Positions 53,632 through 63,547 of a stretch of DNA of 64,000 nucleotides are shown here, piece after piece. This DNA is from Bacteroidota bacterium. Its GTDB lineage: Bacteria; Bacteroidota; Bacteroidia; Chitinophagales; JADIYW01. The stretch lies in NCBI GenBank assembly GCA_963169645.1, contig CAUJCO010000013.1, positions 843,923 to 907,922 on the forward strand, in the 5' to 3' direction. The notes beneath the pieces were generated by a model. It worked only from the letters and a program-made list of their open reading frames with translations, was not told the DNA's origin and ran no database searches. The translations under genes were made by a program, and so were the position numbers. Position 1 is the first letter of the stretch. Each line of letters opens with the position of its first letter.

Positions 53632-55008
53632 TTAGTCTAATAGTTCTCGGACATCGGTAATTTTTCCGGTAACAGCGGCAGCAGCGGCCATCAGCGGACT
53701 TGCTAATAACGTTCGTGCACCTTGTCCTTGTCGTCCTTCAAAGTTCCTATTGGATGTAGAAATACAATATTTTCCTGCCGGAATTTTATCTTCGTTCATA
53801 CCTAAACAAGCAGAGCAACCCGGCTCACGCAACTCCATTCCGGCATCTATTAATATTTTATCTAAACCTTCAGCAATCGCTTGTTTTTCGACTTGTTTGC
53901 TTCCGGGCACAACCCAAACGGTTACATTTTCTGCTTTTTGTTTTCCTTTTACTAAAGCACAAAATTGGCGTAAATCTTCCATGCGCGAGTTGGTACAACT
54001 TCCCAAGAAAACATAATCAATATTTTTTCCAATTAAAGATTGTCCTTTTTGAAAGTCCATATACTGCAAGGCTTTTTCTAAGCCGGCATCATCGTTGTTG
54101 GGAATCGTGTCTGTAATTTTTATGCCCATCGCCGGATTGGTACCGTACGTAACCATTGGTGCAATATCGGCAGCATCAAAATGATATTCTTTATCGAAAA
54201 CAGCATCGTCGTCGGTTTTTAATAGTTGCCATTTTGCAACAGCATCGTCAAAATTTTCCGGAACAAATTTTCTTCCGCGTAAGTAGTCAAATGTAATTTC
54301 ATCCGGTGCAATTATTCCGCCACGTGCTCCCATTTCTATACTCATATTGCAAATGGTCATACGTGCTTCCATACTTAAACTTCGGATAGCAGAGCCGGCA
54401 TACTCAACAAAATATCCGGTGCCACCACTGGTAGAAATTTTAGAGATGATATATAAAATAATGTCTTTTGAGGTAACGCCTTTTCCTAAAACGCCCTCTA
54501 CATTAATGCGCATTTTTTTTGGTTTGGTTTGTAAGATGCATTGCGTTGCCAACACTTGCTCCACTTCAGAAGTGCCGATTCCAAAGGCGATTGCACCGAA
54601 TGCACCATGTGTAGATGTATGCGAATCGCCACAAACAATGGTAATGCCGGGTTGTGTAATGCCGAGTTCAGGACCTATGACATGCACAATGCCTTGAAAT
54701 GGATGACCTAAGCCAAATAATTCAATATTGTGGTTTTGGCAATTAGCTATTAATGCTTCTACTTGCTTGCGTGATAAGGCTTCTTTGATAGGTTCTAATT
54801 GATTTTTGGTGGGAACGTTATGGTCGGCAGTAGCGATGGTTTGTTTAGGACGCGCTACTTTTAAGCCACGTTTATCTAATCCTGCAAATGCTTGCGGAGT
54901 GGTTACTTCATGAATGAAATGTTTGTCGATATACAGCACTTGCGGACCGTTTTCTATTGCTTGTACTACGTGTGCATCCCAAATTTTATCGAAAAGAGTT
55001 GTTGCCAT
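53632..55008 (-). CDS. leuC: 3-isopropylmalate dehydratase large subunit
   Basis: 458 residues, slightly short for LeuC (about 465-475) but complete. It carries the [4Fe-4S] cluster: the Cys in [10 protein letters not shown] and the two Cys in GCSACLG ([10 protein letters not shown]). [20 protein letters not shown] is the substrate-binding segment. Catalyses the isomerisation of 2- to 3-isopropylmalate. An ACAAGATA (TATCTTGT on the minus strand) box about 20 bases before the start may be the promoter. Confidence 0.97.
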   Translation of the reverse strand: MATTLFDKIWDAHVVQAIENGPQVLYIDKHFIHEVTTPQAFAGLDKRGLKVARPKQTIATADHNVPTKNQLEPIKEALSRKQVEALIANCQNHNIELFGLGHPFQGIVHVIGPELGITQPGITIVCGDSHTSTHGAFGAIAFGIGTSEVEQVLATQCILQTKPKKMRINVEGVLGKGVTSKDIILYIISKISTSGGTGYFVEYAGSAIRSLSMEARMTICNMSIEMGARGGIIAPDEITFDYLRGRKFVPENFDDAVAKWQLLKTDDDAVFDKEYHFDAADIAPMVTYGTNPAMGIKITDTIPNNDDAGLEKALQYMDFQKGQSLIGKNIDYVFLGSCTNSRMEDLRQFCALVKGKQKAENVTVWVVPGSKQVEKQAIAEGLDKILIDAGMELREPGCSACLGMNEDKIPAGKYCISTSNRNFEGRQGQGARTLLASPLMAAAAAVTGKITDVRELLD

Positions 55009-55205
55009 TAAAAATAAGATTGAACGTACAAGATAGAGAAAATAGATTCTAACCGAATTTGATTTTGGTTACGTTTTTATTAAGGATGAACATGTAAAAT
55101 TCATTTGACCTATATCATCTAAATCAATAAGAATGTAAAACTTGTTTCAATTCAGAATAGAATTTTTTAAAAAAATGACTAACTTACCCAACCTAAAATA
55201 ATAAA

Positions 55206-56456
55206 ATGCAAGTACCTATTTTCGGCTACGCCAAAGATGGATTTGAAAAAGTAAAAGCAACTTTTGAAGATAATTTTAAATACAGACATGAAGTCGGTGC
55301 ATCGTGCTGTGTCTATTACAAAGGCAATAAAGTAGTGGATTTGTGGGGCGGTTATCGCGATAAAAAACGCAAACAATATTGGGAAGAAGACACGTTGTGT
55401 ATTGCATTTTCTACCTCAAAAGGCATGTCTTCCTTAGCATTTGCCTTATTGCATTCTAAAGGCTTAATCGATTTTGACGAAAAAGTAGCCACTTATTGGC
55501 CAGAGTTTGCTTGTAATGGAAAAGAAAATATTACCATTCGTCAACTATTGGCTCATCAAGCAGGTTTATTTTCCAATGATAAACGACTTACACATGAAGT
55601 GCTTTCCAATGAAACGGTATTGTCTGATTGTTTGGCCAAACAAAAACCATATTGGAAGCCCGGAAGCCAGCAAGGATACCACGCGTGGACAATTGCCATG
55701 TATCAAAATGAAATTATTAAAAGAGTAGATCCACTAAAAAAAACATTGAGTAAGTTTTTTAAAAGTGAAATTGCCGATGCATTAGGATTAGATTTTCATA
55801 TAGGTTTGCCGGATGCTATTCCCAATCATCGCGTAGCAGAATTAATTCCATTTTTCCCGACAGAAGCTTTGAAAGGTGAAAATTCGGATATTGGCTCTAT
55901 CATGAAAGGGATATTAAATCCGTTCTCTACTTTTTATAAATCTTTATTAAATCCACCGTTTGCTTTAAATCTAAACAATTTTAATAAACGAAAATATATG
56001 TCTTTACAAATTGGTTCTGCTTTGGGTTTTGGTAATGCCCGTTCCATTGCACAAGCATATAATGAGTTTGCCACCGGTGGAAAAAATTTGCAAGTACGTA
56101 AAGAAACATTGGCATTATTAGAAACGGCACCGATATATCCTAAAAATGGAAAATCAGATGTGGTACTACATGTAGAAATTCCATTTTCATTAGGTTTTGC
56201 TAAGCCATCCATGTATCAAAATTTTGGCTCTAATTATAGAAGTTATGGTACGTTTGGAGCAGGTGGTTCCGGTGGTTTCGCCGATCCGGAAAAGCAAGTA
56301 GCTTTCGGATATATTATGAATAAGATGGGAACACATATTGCCAATGACCCACGTGAACTAGCATTACGAACGGCCGTGTACGATTGCATATTTGAGATAG
56401 AACAAAAAAAGTTGGCAAGTAAAATAGCCGTATCGCCTATTGTACAAAGTATTTAA
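55206..56456 (+). CDS. serine hydrolase of the beta-lactamase/EstB family
   Basis: 416 residues without a signal peptide. The SxxK motif is FSTSK with Ser 69 and Lys 72, and the Tyr of the YxN-type motif is at 158 (GYHAWTIA). The third motif is GSG (GAGGSGGF) rather than KTG or HTG. These are features of class C-type esterases such as EstB, not of true beta-lactamases. Probably an esterase acting on a lipid or small ester; the SDR and ALDH genes that follow would fit lipid metabolism. Confidence 0.8.
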   Translation: MQVPIFGYAKDGFEKVKATFEDNFKYRHEVGASCCVYYKGNKVVDLWGGYRDKKRKQYWEEDTLCIAFSTSKGMSSLAFALLHSKGLIDFDEKVATYWPEFACNGKENITIRQLLAHQAGLFSNDKRLTHEVLSNETVLSDCLAKQKPYWKPGSQQGYHAWTIAMYQNEIIKRVDPLKKTLSKFFKSEIADALGLDFHIGLPDAIPNHRVAELIPFFPTEALKGENSDIGSIMKGILNPFSTFYKSLLNPPFALNLNNFNKRKYMSLQIGSALGFGNARSIAQAYNEFATGGKNLQVRKETLALLETAPIYPKNGKSDVVLHVEIPFSLGFAKPSMYQNFGSNYRSYGTFGAGGSGGFADPEKQVAFGYIMNKMGTHIANDPRELALRTAVYDCIFEIEQKKLASKIAVSPIVQSI

Positions 56457-56614
56457 TTGCTTAATAAATTGCTTTTAACGGCTCTTTTAGTATGGTACGT
56501 CTATATTGGTATTCCGTAAATAATGCATATCCTAAACATACGTTAAATAAAATCCGGCCTACTTCAAATTTCAAGGTTTTTACATTAAATTTAAAATTCT
56601 AAATCTAAACGAAT

Positions 56615-57469
56615 ATGTCACAAATAAGAGGTGCGAATGTTTTGGTTACCGGCGGTGCCAACGGAATCGGTAAATTAATGGGTTTAAAATGCTTGCAAGA
56701 AGGTGCAGCAAATCTAATTATTTGGGATATCAATGAAGAGAATTTAAATAAAACACAAAAAGAATTTTCATCCAAAGGCTATAAAAATGTAAGTTCATTT
56801 GTTGTAGACGTTGCAAATGTAGTAGATATAGAACGTGCTGCTACAGAAGTATTATTAGATATTGGCAATATTGATATTTTATTTAATAATGCCGGAATTG
56901 TAGCCGGAAAACAATCTTTTTGGGAATATTCCGCAAGAGAAATAGAAAAGACAATTGCGATAAATGTGAACGGAGTGATGCATGTAACACGCGTATTTTT
57001 GAAAGATATGATAAAACAACGCAAAGGACACGTTGTGAATATTGCATCGGCATCTTCTTTTATTTCTTTGCCAAAAGGTTCCGTATATGCCAGTAGCAAA
57101 TGGGCTGTTTTTGGATGGAGTGAAAGTTTACGATTAGAGTTAGAGGCTGAAGGTGGCGACTTACACGTTACTACCGTTTGTCCAAGCTATATCGACACCG
57201 GCATGTTTAAAGGAGTTAAAGCGCCACTGTTGTTTCCTTTATTACAACCGGAAGACACAGCAAATAAAATCATTTCGGCTGTTAAGAAAAATGAAATTAT
57301 ACTTTTATTGCCGGAACGAGCGAGTATTGTTCCATTCTTGAAAGGTGTAGTTCCAACCAGAATATTCGACAAAGTAGCAAGTTTCTTAGGCGTCTATACA
57401 TCGATGTCGAGTTTTGAGGGTAGACCGGAAAATGAACGTGTTCCCGATAAAAAAAGCAAAGTGAAATAG
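56615..57469 (+). CDS. SDR-family oxidoreductase (second)
   Basis: 284 residues. TGGANGIG at 12-19, NNAGIV at 91-96, catalytic Ser 145, Tyr 158 and Lys 162 (YASSK). The C-terminal extension and the FKGVKAPLLFPLLQPEDTA segment resemble the human retinol/17beta-hydroxysteroid-type (classical, hydrophobic substrate) SDRs. It precedes the ALDH gene by 53 bases; together they could oxidise an alcohol to an acid, which is an inference. Confidence 0.87.
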   Translation: MSQIRGANVLVTGGANGIGKLMGLKCLQEGAANLIIWDINEENLNKTQKEFSSKGYKNVSSFVVDVANVVDIERAATEVLLDIGNIDILFNNAGIVAGKQSFWEYSAREIEKTIAINVNGVMHVTRVFLKDMIKQRKGHVVNIASASSFISLPKGSVYASSKWAVFGWSESLRLELEAEGGDLHVTTVCPSYIDTGMFKGVKAPLLFPLLQPEDTANKIISAVKKNEIILLLPERASIVPFLKGVVPTRIFDKVASFLGVYTSMSSFEGRPENERVPDKKSKVK

Positions 57470-57522
57470 AATCCTTTTTAATTTTGTACATTTACAAATC
57501 CCATTTTCAATAAACGAAGATT

Positions 57523-58905
57523 ATGGCAACTAAAACAATTTCAAGTATTAAGCTTTTAATAGATAAGCAACGCAATTATTTTGAAAGTAATGCAACGCGG
57601 AACATAGATTTTAGATTAGAACAATTAAACAAATTCAAACAAGCATTAAAGGCACATGAAGAATTAATTTATGAAGCTTTAAATGCCGATTTTAGAAAAT
57701 CAAAATTTGAATCGTTTGCTACAGAAATTGGTGTTCTATACGAAGAAATTAACTGTATGCTCAAGCATACTAAAAAATGGGCAACACCGCAATTAGTTAA
57801 AGATACGGTGGTAAATTTCCCATCTCGTAATTATATTTACCACGATCCGTATGGTGTGTGTTTGGTGATAGGTGCATGGAATTATCCGTTACAATTAACC
57901 TTGGCACCGGTAATCGGCGCTATGGCAGCCGGAAATACGTGTATCATAAAACCGCCACGTGCAGCCCTGCATACCTATCGCGTTATTCAGCAAATAATAC
58001 AAGCAACATTTGAAGAGCGATATATTGCTGTGTTAGATGAAAACTCAGACAATCAAGAAATGCTTGCCAACCGATATGACTATATCTTTTTTACCGGTGG
58101 CGTGGAAATCGGGAGAACCATTGCAAGAGCTGCAGCCGAACATTTAACGCCGGTTACCTTAGAATTAGGTGGCAAAAGTCCTTGTATTATTGATAAACAA
58201 GTCGACATAGAAGTAGCAGCGAAGCGAGTGGCTTGGGGCAAATTTTTAAATGGCGGACAAACGTGTATAGCACCCGATTATGTGTTAGTGCATGAAGCAG
58301 TAAAAGAAAAATTCTATAAAGCATTTGCTAAAAATGTGAAAGCATTTTATGGCAATAATCCACAAGATAGTGCTGACTATCCGAGAATTATTAATGACAA
58401 ACATTATAAGCGTTTATCATCTATGTTGGAAGATGGAACTATCATTGTAGGTGGAAAATGTGATGCTGCAACAAGATATATCGCACCTACTCTAATTGAG
58501 TTAGATTCTTTCGATCATCCACTGATGAAAGATGAGATTTTTGGTCCGATATTGCCGGTGCTCACTATTACTTCTATAGATGAAGCTATCAGTATTGTAA
58601 AACAGTTTGAGAAACCCTTGGCATTTTATATTTTCTCTAATAATTATGAAAGTCAACAGAAATGTTTAAACACAGTACAATTTGGTGGAGGCTGTGTTAA
58701 TGATACCATGTCGCATTTTGTAAATGATGAAATGCCTTTTGGAGGAATTGGAAATAGCGGCATGGGCGGTTATCATGGAAAATTTAGCTTCGATACCTTT
58801 ACGCATAAAAAATCAGTTTGCCATAAAGTTACTTGGCCGGATGTGCCATTGCGTTATCCGCCATACAATGGTAAATTAGCTATAGTAAAACAAGTGATGA
58901 AATAA
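57523..58905 (+). CDS. aldehyde dehydrogenase, fatty-aldehyde (ALDH3) type
   Basis: 460 residues, short like ALDH3. Asn 120 in GAWNYP, Glu 214 in LELGGKSP and the catalytic Cys 248 in NGGQTCIA are all present. The ALDH3-type features are the absence of an N-terminal extension and a PRAALHTYRV segment. Oxidises aldehydes to acids with NAD(P). A fatty aldehyde substrate would fit the SDR and hydrolase neighbours but is not proven. Confidence 0.9.
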   Translation: MATKTISSIKLLIDKQRNYFESNATRNIDFRLEQLNKFKQALKAHEELIYEALNADFRKSKFESFATEIGVLYEEINCMLKHTKKWATPQLVKDTVVNFPSRNYIYHDPYGVCLVIGAWNYPLQLTLAPVIGAMAAGNTCIIKPPRAALHTYRVIQQIIQATFEERYIAVLDENSDNQEMLANRYDYIFFTGGVEIGRTIARAAAEHLTPVTLELGGKSPCIIDKQVDIEVAAKRVAWGKFLNGGQTCIAPDYVLVHEAVKEKFYKAFAKNVKAFYGNNPQDSADYPRIINDKHYKRLSSMLEDGTIIVGGKCDAATRYIAPTLIELDSFDHPLMKDEIFGPILPVLTITSIDEAISIVKQFEKPLAFYIFSNNYESQQKCLNTVQFGGGCVNDTMSHFVNDEMPFGGIGNSGMGGYHGKFSFDTFTHKKSVCHKVTWPDVPLRYPPYNGKLAIVKQVMK

Positions 58906-58949
58906 AAAACTCACTGTGATTTTGTTTAATGCAATAAACAATTTTTTAT

Positions 58950-60491
58950 TTATTTCTTATCGATTTTAAAAGCGATATAACCCAAAGAAAATGGAGCAAT
59001 ATCCAGGTTGTTTTGGATGCTATTTTTTTGTTGTAATCTTGCCGGTTTTACTTTCTCCGGATATTCTTTTTCATACACCGTTTTTCCGATGGTAGCATAC
59101 GGTACATCGGCATCTATACTCGTAATTGTGCCATTGTAGATGGTTGTGTTATCTATATGTAAGCGAATTTTATGACCTGAACGATTGATGAAATGTATGA
59201 AAACGGTATTGTCCGTTTTTCGTATAAAAGTTCTGCAAAGAAACTGATTGCGAACGGCGTTATCGGAACAGGAAATCTGTTGTGTAGCTGCAAATACATC
59301 GTTGGATAACGTTTCAGCCAAATATTTAAATGCAACATATTGCATCGTTGCATTTTCACCATCTATTGCATATAATGCCTTCATCTTTCCTTTATATGGA
59401 TTGATGAGTGCATCCATAGCGTGTAAATGCGAGATTTCTATATAGTTATTTTGTTGTATGTTGATGTCTATCATCTTTAAAAAACTTTCATAAACATACG
59501 CAGCTTGTGTGAAGGTGTTTTCTAAGAAAGTGGTATTGCTAATATTCCATTCGGTTAGCCAAAGCTTATGATGGTTGCCATATATTTTCTGAAAACCATT
59601 GCTGATAGCATCTAATTTCTTTGTTTTAAATGGAGCTAATTCTTGTAAGTTTTGCACGTACACTTGGTCGAAGTTTTTGTTGTTATCACAATTGGCACAA
59701 TTGGCATAAAAATGCCATACATACGCATCGTAAAAGTTTTCTTCGCTCAGTTGTTGATTCCAAGAACGCATAAACCGACTGCGTTGATTATTATCGTCAT
59801 CCGGAACAATATCTGCTCCTACAATCGCAATTTTTATTTCCGGATATTTTTGTCGAATTGCTGCTGCAGTGGCTTTCACTTTGTCGGCGTATATTTTTCC
59901 ACTTTTAAATTCCTTTTCGCGATACGGCAACAGATTAAATTCATTTCCTAATTCCACACCCAAAATTGGAATGTTGTGCTTTTTTAATTCATCTAAAACA
60001 AACATTGTTTCCTCTAAAGTGCCGGTCATCAAGTTGGCACAATAAACGGCACTCGAACCTACTAATTTAGATAACCGAATGTAATTGTATAAAATATTTT
60101 CACTGCGTTTAGATTGTATGTTATAGAGTACACCTAATCCAAATGGAATTTCATTTTTTACATAACCATACACCGGCAAATTGGGATGATAATAATTCGC
60201 TACAGTGCCACCCGGAAAACGTAAAGAAGCCGGATGCATGGCTCTCAATAATTGCACAAATCCGGAGTCTTTGTCTAATTCTCGTCCGAATGCAAATCCA
60301 ATATTTACGCCAAAAATTTTTGGATTGACCGTAATAGAAGCATTGTTAAAATTGGGTGTGAGGTGTATTTCTATTACCTTTTGAGAAATATGGATGGCTG
60401 TATGCGTTTCTTTTTTTTCATTAAACAGACAAACTCTGCCTAAGATAACCACCGCCAATAGAATAATTCCTATTTTAAGTTTTTTGTGCAT
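58950..60491 (-). CDS. membrane-anchored clan GH-A-like glycoside hydrolase
   Basis: 513 residues. One N-terminal membrane segment (about 5-22) and a (beta/alpha)8 barrel. The clan GH-A pattern is visible: Asn 183-Glu 184 in LGNEFNL as the acid/base and Glu 314 in WLTEWNIS as the nucleophile. LRFPGGTVANYYHP (about 90) is the type found in GH51/GH79/GH30-like alpha-L-arabinofuranosidase or heparanase-like enzymes. The C-terminal beta-domain (about 400-513) is present. It overlaps the Wzy-like gene by 17 bases, so it probably trims or processes the same glycan. Confidence 0.75.
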   Translation of the reverse strand: MHKKLKIGIILLAVVILGRVCLFNEKKETHTAIHISQKVIEIHLTPNFNNASITVNPKIFGVNIGFAFGRELDKDSGFVQLLRAMHPASLRFPGGTVANYYHPNLPVYGYVKNEIPFGLGVLYNIQSKRSENILYNYIRLSKLVGSSAVYCANLMTGTLEETMFVLDELKKHNIPILGVELGNEFNLLPYREKEFKSGKIYADKVKATAAAIRQKYPEIKIAIVGADIVPDDDNNQRSRFMRSWNQQLSEENFYDAYVWHFYANCANCDNNKNFDQVYVQNLQELAPFKTKKLDAISNGFQKIYGNHHKLWLTEWNISNTTFLENTFTQAAYVYESFLKMIDINIQQNNYIEISHLHAMDALINPYKGKMKALYAIDGENATMQYVAFKYLAETLSNDVFAATQQISCSDNAVRNQFLCRTFIRKTDNTVFIHFINRSGHKIRLHIDNTTIYNGTITSIDADVPYATIGKTVYEKEYPEKVKPARLQQKNSIQNNLDIAPFSLGYIAFKIDKK

Positions 60492-61809
60492 GGGTGTTTA
60501 ATTGGCTTCTTACTTTTTTCCAATATACTTTCTCTTTTACTCTGTAACATTCCAAGATGATAAGAGATGGCATAATACCCAAAAATGAATAGAATATTGC
60601 ACCATTAAAAAGCGATTGAATAAAGATAGTTCCGGTGCTTAATATTCCGACATTAAACAATAAATCCTTTCTGTAATGTTTTACATTAAACCAAATAAAA
60701 ATGGGATATAGAAAAACAGAATATACAAAAATTAAACCTACAATGCCTTGTGATAATAAACCACCAACAATACCGATATCACCAAAAACAACGTTACCTA
60801 CATTTAACTGTAAAATTTCTTTCTTGGGTGTTCCAATTCCGAAGAAGATATAACTTGGATGTTTCATCAGATAATAGTAAACATCCGCCATTTCTGTCCA
60901 GCGCATATCTGCAGAACCTTCGCCGGTTTTTTGTCCTAAAAAGAATTTAATAAACATCCAATACATATCCGCCGTAAACGTAAGTATTTTTGGGTCAATT
61001 AAATAGGCAATGAGCAAGGCGACACAAACGATAACAAAAATAATGAATAACTTTTTAAAGAATTGCGGCCATTTTAATATAACAAACATGTAAAGAAACA
61101 TGGGCACGACTTCCGAAACTAACTCTATCCTTCCTTTATCTATGAATAATTGATAGGCCATTAATACCATCCATAAAATCAACCCGACAAAACTATCTTT
61201 AAGTACGAATTTTAAGAAATAGTATATCATCCCAAATGTGAGAAATGCACTCGAGAAACGATACAAATAGCCACCCTTTGAAGGATTATAACCAACGAGT
61301 CCATCTTCTAACCCACCCATGAACGTTTGTGGTGGAATAGTAAGCGAAACAAATGTGTACACGCCAAAACAAAACCAACATAAAACCAAGTTCGAATAAG
61401 CATATTGTTTAAGCGTAATTTTATCTGCACGGATATAATAATACAAAAGACTACACATTACCACATAAAACCTTCCGGTTACGGCATAAAATGCCTTCAT
61501 TAATTTCATGTCGAAAATGAAATACATCGTAACGGCATTGTAAATGGGTAATAACAGCGATAAAAAGATGATAATGTCAATCGGGTTAACTTCTTTTAAT
61601 TGGAATATCTTGTAGTAATAATAGATTCCGGAAATAATTAAAATAAACGGTAGAAATAATAAGATGACAACGCCCGCTACTGAACTTGCAGATTTAAACT
61701 GAATTAAAATATTACTTCCAAAGAAGAGACTGAACAAAAACAGCAGGATTACCTTCACTTCAAATAAAGGTTGGTCTCTGGTGTATAATGTTTTATAAAA
61801 ATAATTCAC
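60475..61809 (-). CDS. O-antigen ligase/polymerase-like (Wzy/WaaL-type) membrane protein
   Basis: 444 residues with about twelve membrane helices. A large periplasmic loop in the C-terminal half (MADVYYYLMKHPSYIFFGIG) and the TGEGSADMRWTEM segment fit the Wzy_C-type O-antigen ligase/polymerase family. The role is polymerisation or ligation of a repeat unit. It overlaps both neighbours (by 17 and 4 bases), so the three genes form one operon. Confidence 0.75.
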   Translation of the reverse strand: MNYFYKTLYTRDQPLFEVKVILLFLFSLFFGSNILIQFKSASSVAGVVILLFLPFILIISGIYYYYKIFQLKEVNPIDIIIFLSLLLPIYNAVTMYFIFDMKLMKAFYAVTGRFYVVMCSLLYYYIRADKITLKQYAYSNLVLCWFCFGVYTFVSLTIPPQTFMGGLEDGLVGYNPSKGGYLYRFSSAFLTFGMIYYFLKFVLKDSFVGLILWMVLMAYQLFIDKGRIELVSEVVPMFLYMFVILKWPQFFKKLFIIFVIVCVALLIAYLIDPKILTFTADMYWMFIKFFLGQKTGEGSADMRWTEMADVYYYLMKHPSYIFFGIGTPKKEILQLNVGNVVFGDIGIVGGLLSQGIVGLIFVYSVFLYPIFIWFNVKHYRKDLLFNVGILSTGTIFIQSLFNGAIFYSFLGIMPSLIILECYRVKEKVYWKKVRSQLNTHAQKT

Positions 61810-63470
61810 TGTCTTTTTCTTATTAGGATGGAAGGCGTAAAGTTACCCGTTTTTTGGTTAAAATAGCCATATTTTTCAGGCGATTTCAATAGGTCAAACA
61901 GAACAGAGTCGTTTTTTACTGCATTTATTTTATGTAATGTTGGTGTATTATAAATAATATCGAATGGATGTGATAACAAAAAGGTGCTTAATGATATCTG
62001 TTCTCTATCTTTTAAGTAGATATGATTGTAGTTAGTGAAATTCTTTGGCAATAAATTTGTCATGCCACCTTCTAAATCAAAAACTCGAATACTATCATTT
62101 GATTTGAAGTTTGCTTTTATGTATTGGAGCGTTTTAAGGTTGCTTAAATTTTCTTCTCTTCTAAACATATTAAAATAAACAAAATCTTCGGCAACCGGTA
62201 TGGTGAAGAAACAAACAACGCCGATTACAATAATTTTGTGGATGGGCTTCTCTATTTCAACAGTAATAGATGAAATGATTAAGCCGATACATACTAATAA
62301 AAATGGAACTTGTAATATTAGATAGTGCTCTCGTGGATATGCATAAATACAAACAAAAATAGGTGGTGCCATAAAAACAAACAACACGAATAAGGTAAAA
62401 TAATTCGCCCTCAATAAGGTAAAAAATCGCAATCGTTTATTTTGAGATATTTTTGTTAATGTGAAATAGATAGAAAATAATATCAGACTAACCATCAAGC
62501 AAAGCCAATGCGTTTTTGCTGTAAAAATGGGTGCAAAAAAGCTAAAGATGATTTTTCCTGTTTGTATAAAGTAATTTGTACAATTTGAGGTGATGTGTTG
62601 GATAAATAAATCCGGATTAGATTTTATGATAGTTGCTAAAGAAACGGAATCAGTGAAATTTTTGCGGACAATATCCCAAAAATCCAACCAAAAAATGCTG
62701 TCGTCGTGATGCCATTGGCTATAATTCATTGCAAAATGTTGCAAAAATACGCCGATGCTTCTGTTGGCATCACCACCATTTAGCGGTGTTTTAAAGAAGA
62801 TATACATAAATACGAACAAGCCGGAAAGTGCGGCTATTTGTACTCTTTCCAATGTTGAGCTTTGTTTTATCTTCATAAAAAACAAAATATAACTCAACAT
62901 AAAAAGCGGTAAAAATGCTAAAAATAATTCCGGTCGTGCATACGAACAAATTAACAATGCGAAAGCAATGGTTATTGTTTTTAATAGTAAAGTTTGTTGA
63001 TGTTTTGCAATGAGTAATCCGGTGAGTAATACCATAATGCAAAAATGCGATACTCTCGGCCACAATGGCAAATTAATGAACGAGGCTAAAAATAAAACAG
63101 CAAACAGAAAGGCTAATATTTGTTGTACACCACAAGCCATCAATAACAAAAAAAGTACAATGCAAATTAGGATGGTTGTTAGCTTGAAATTGAAATAATA
63201 TAATTCAATTTTATCGGAAATAAAAAAAGACAAGAATTTATACCAAAGTGAATATGCCGGTCCCCAATCGCGTGGAATTGAACCAAACATATTTACGCCA
63301 CGGGTTAGGTAAACAGATTCATCCCAAAACAAAATATCCATATAATTTTCCAGCCCATATGTAACTTTTATTCCGCATATTATTATTAATAAAATGCCAA
63401 CCCAAGTAAAAGCGTTCCAACGAAGTTGGTTCAGTTCTTTTAGTTGATTAATTGTTTGCCGGAATTGCAT
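61806..63470 (-). CDS. GT39-like (PMT_2-type) multi-pass membrane glycosyltransferase
   Basis: 554 residues with about ten helices, then a C-terminal soluble part. The first loop has FWDESVYLTRGVNMFG (about residue 54) with an Asp-Glu in the place of the GT39 acidic pair. Promoter-proximal gene of the glycan operon. Acts with a polyprenyl-phosphate donor by analogy. A 90-codon frame inside it is a shadow. Confidence 0.7.
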   Translation of the reverse strand: MQFRQTINQLKELNQLRWNAFTWVGILLIIICGIKVTYGLENYMDILFWDESVYLTRGVNMFGSIPRDWGPAYSLWYKFLSFFISDKIELYYFNFKLTTILICIVLFLLLMACGVQQILAFLFAVLFLASFINLPLWPRVSHFCIMVLLTGLLIAKHQQTLLLKTITIAFALLICSYARPELFLAFLPLFMLSYILFFMKIKQSSTLERVQIAALSGLFVFMYIFFKTPLNGGDANRSIGVFLQHFAMNYSQWHHDDSIFWLDFWDIVRKNFTDSVSLATIIKSNPDLFIQHITSNCTNYFIQTGKIIFSFFAPIFTAKTHWLCLMVSLILFSIYFTLTKISQNKRLRFFTLLRANYFTLFVLFVFMAPPIFVCIYAYPREHYLILQVPFLLVCIGLIISSITVEIEKPIHKIIVIGVVCFFTIPVAEDFVYFNMFRREENLSNLKTLQYIKANFKSNDSIRVFDLEGGMTNLLPKNFTNYNHIYLKDREQISLSTFLLSHPFDIIYNTPTLHKINAVKNDSVLFDLLKSPEKYGYFNQKTGNFTPSILIRKRQ

Positions 63471-63547
63471 GAGATATACAAAAATAGAAAATAAATAGAA
63501 ATAAAAATTGAAATAACCTATCTTTAGAATTCGTATATTCTTACTCT

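Noticed and set aside
54347..54697. 116-codon plus-strand frame
   Set aside because: Antisense to leuC, which is well supported; the composition is that of a shadow.
55206..56456. True beta-lactamase
   Set aside because: There is no signal peptide and no KTG motif; the GSG third motif points to an EstB-type esterase.
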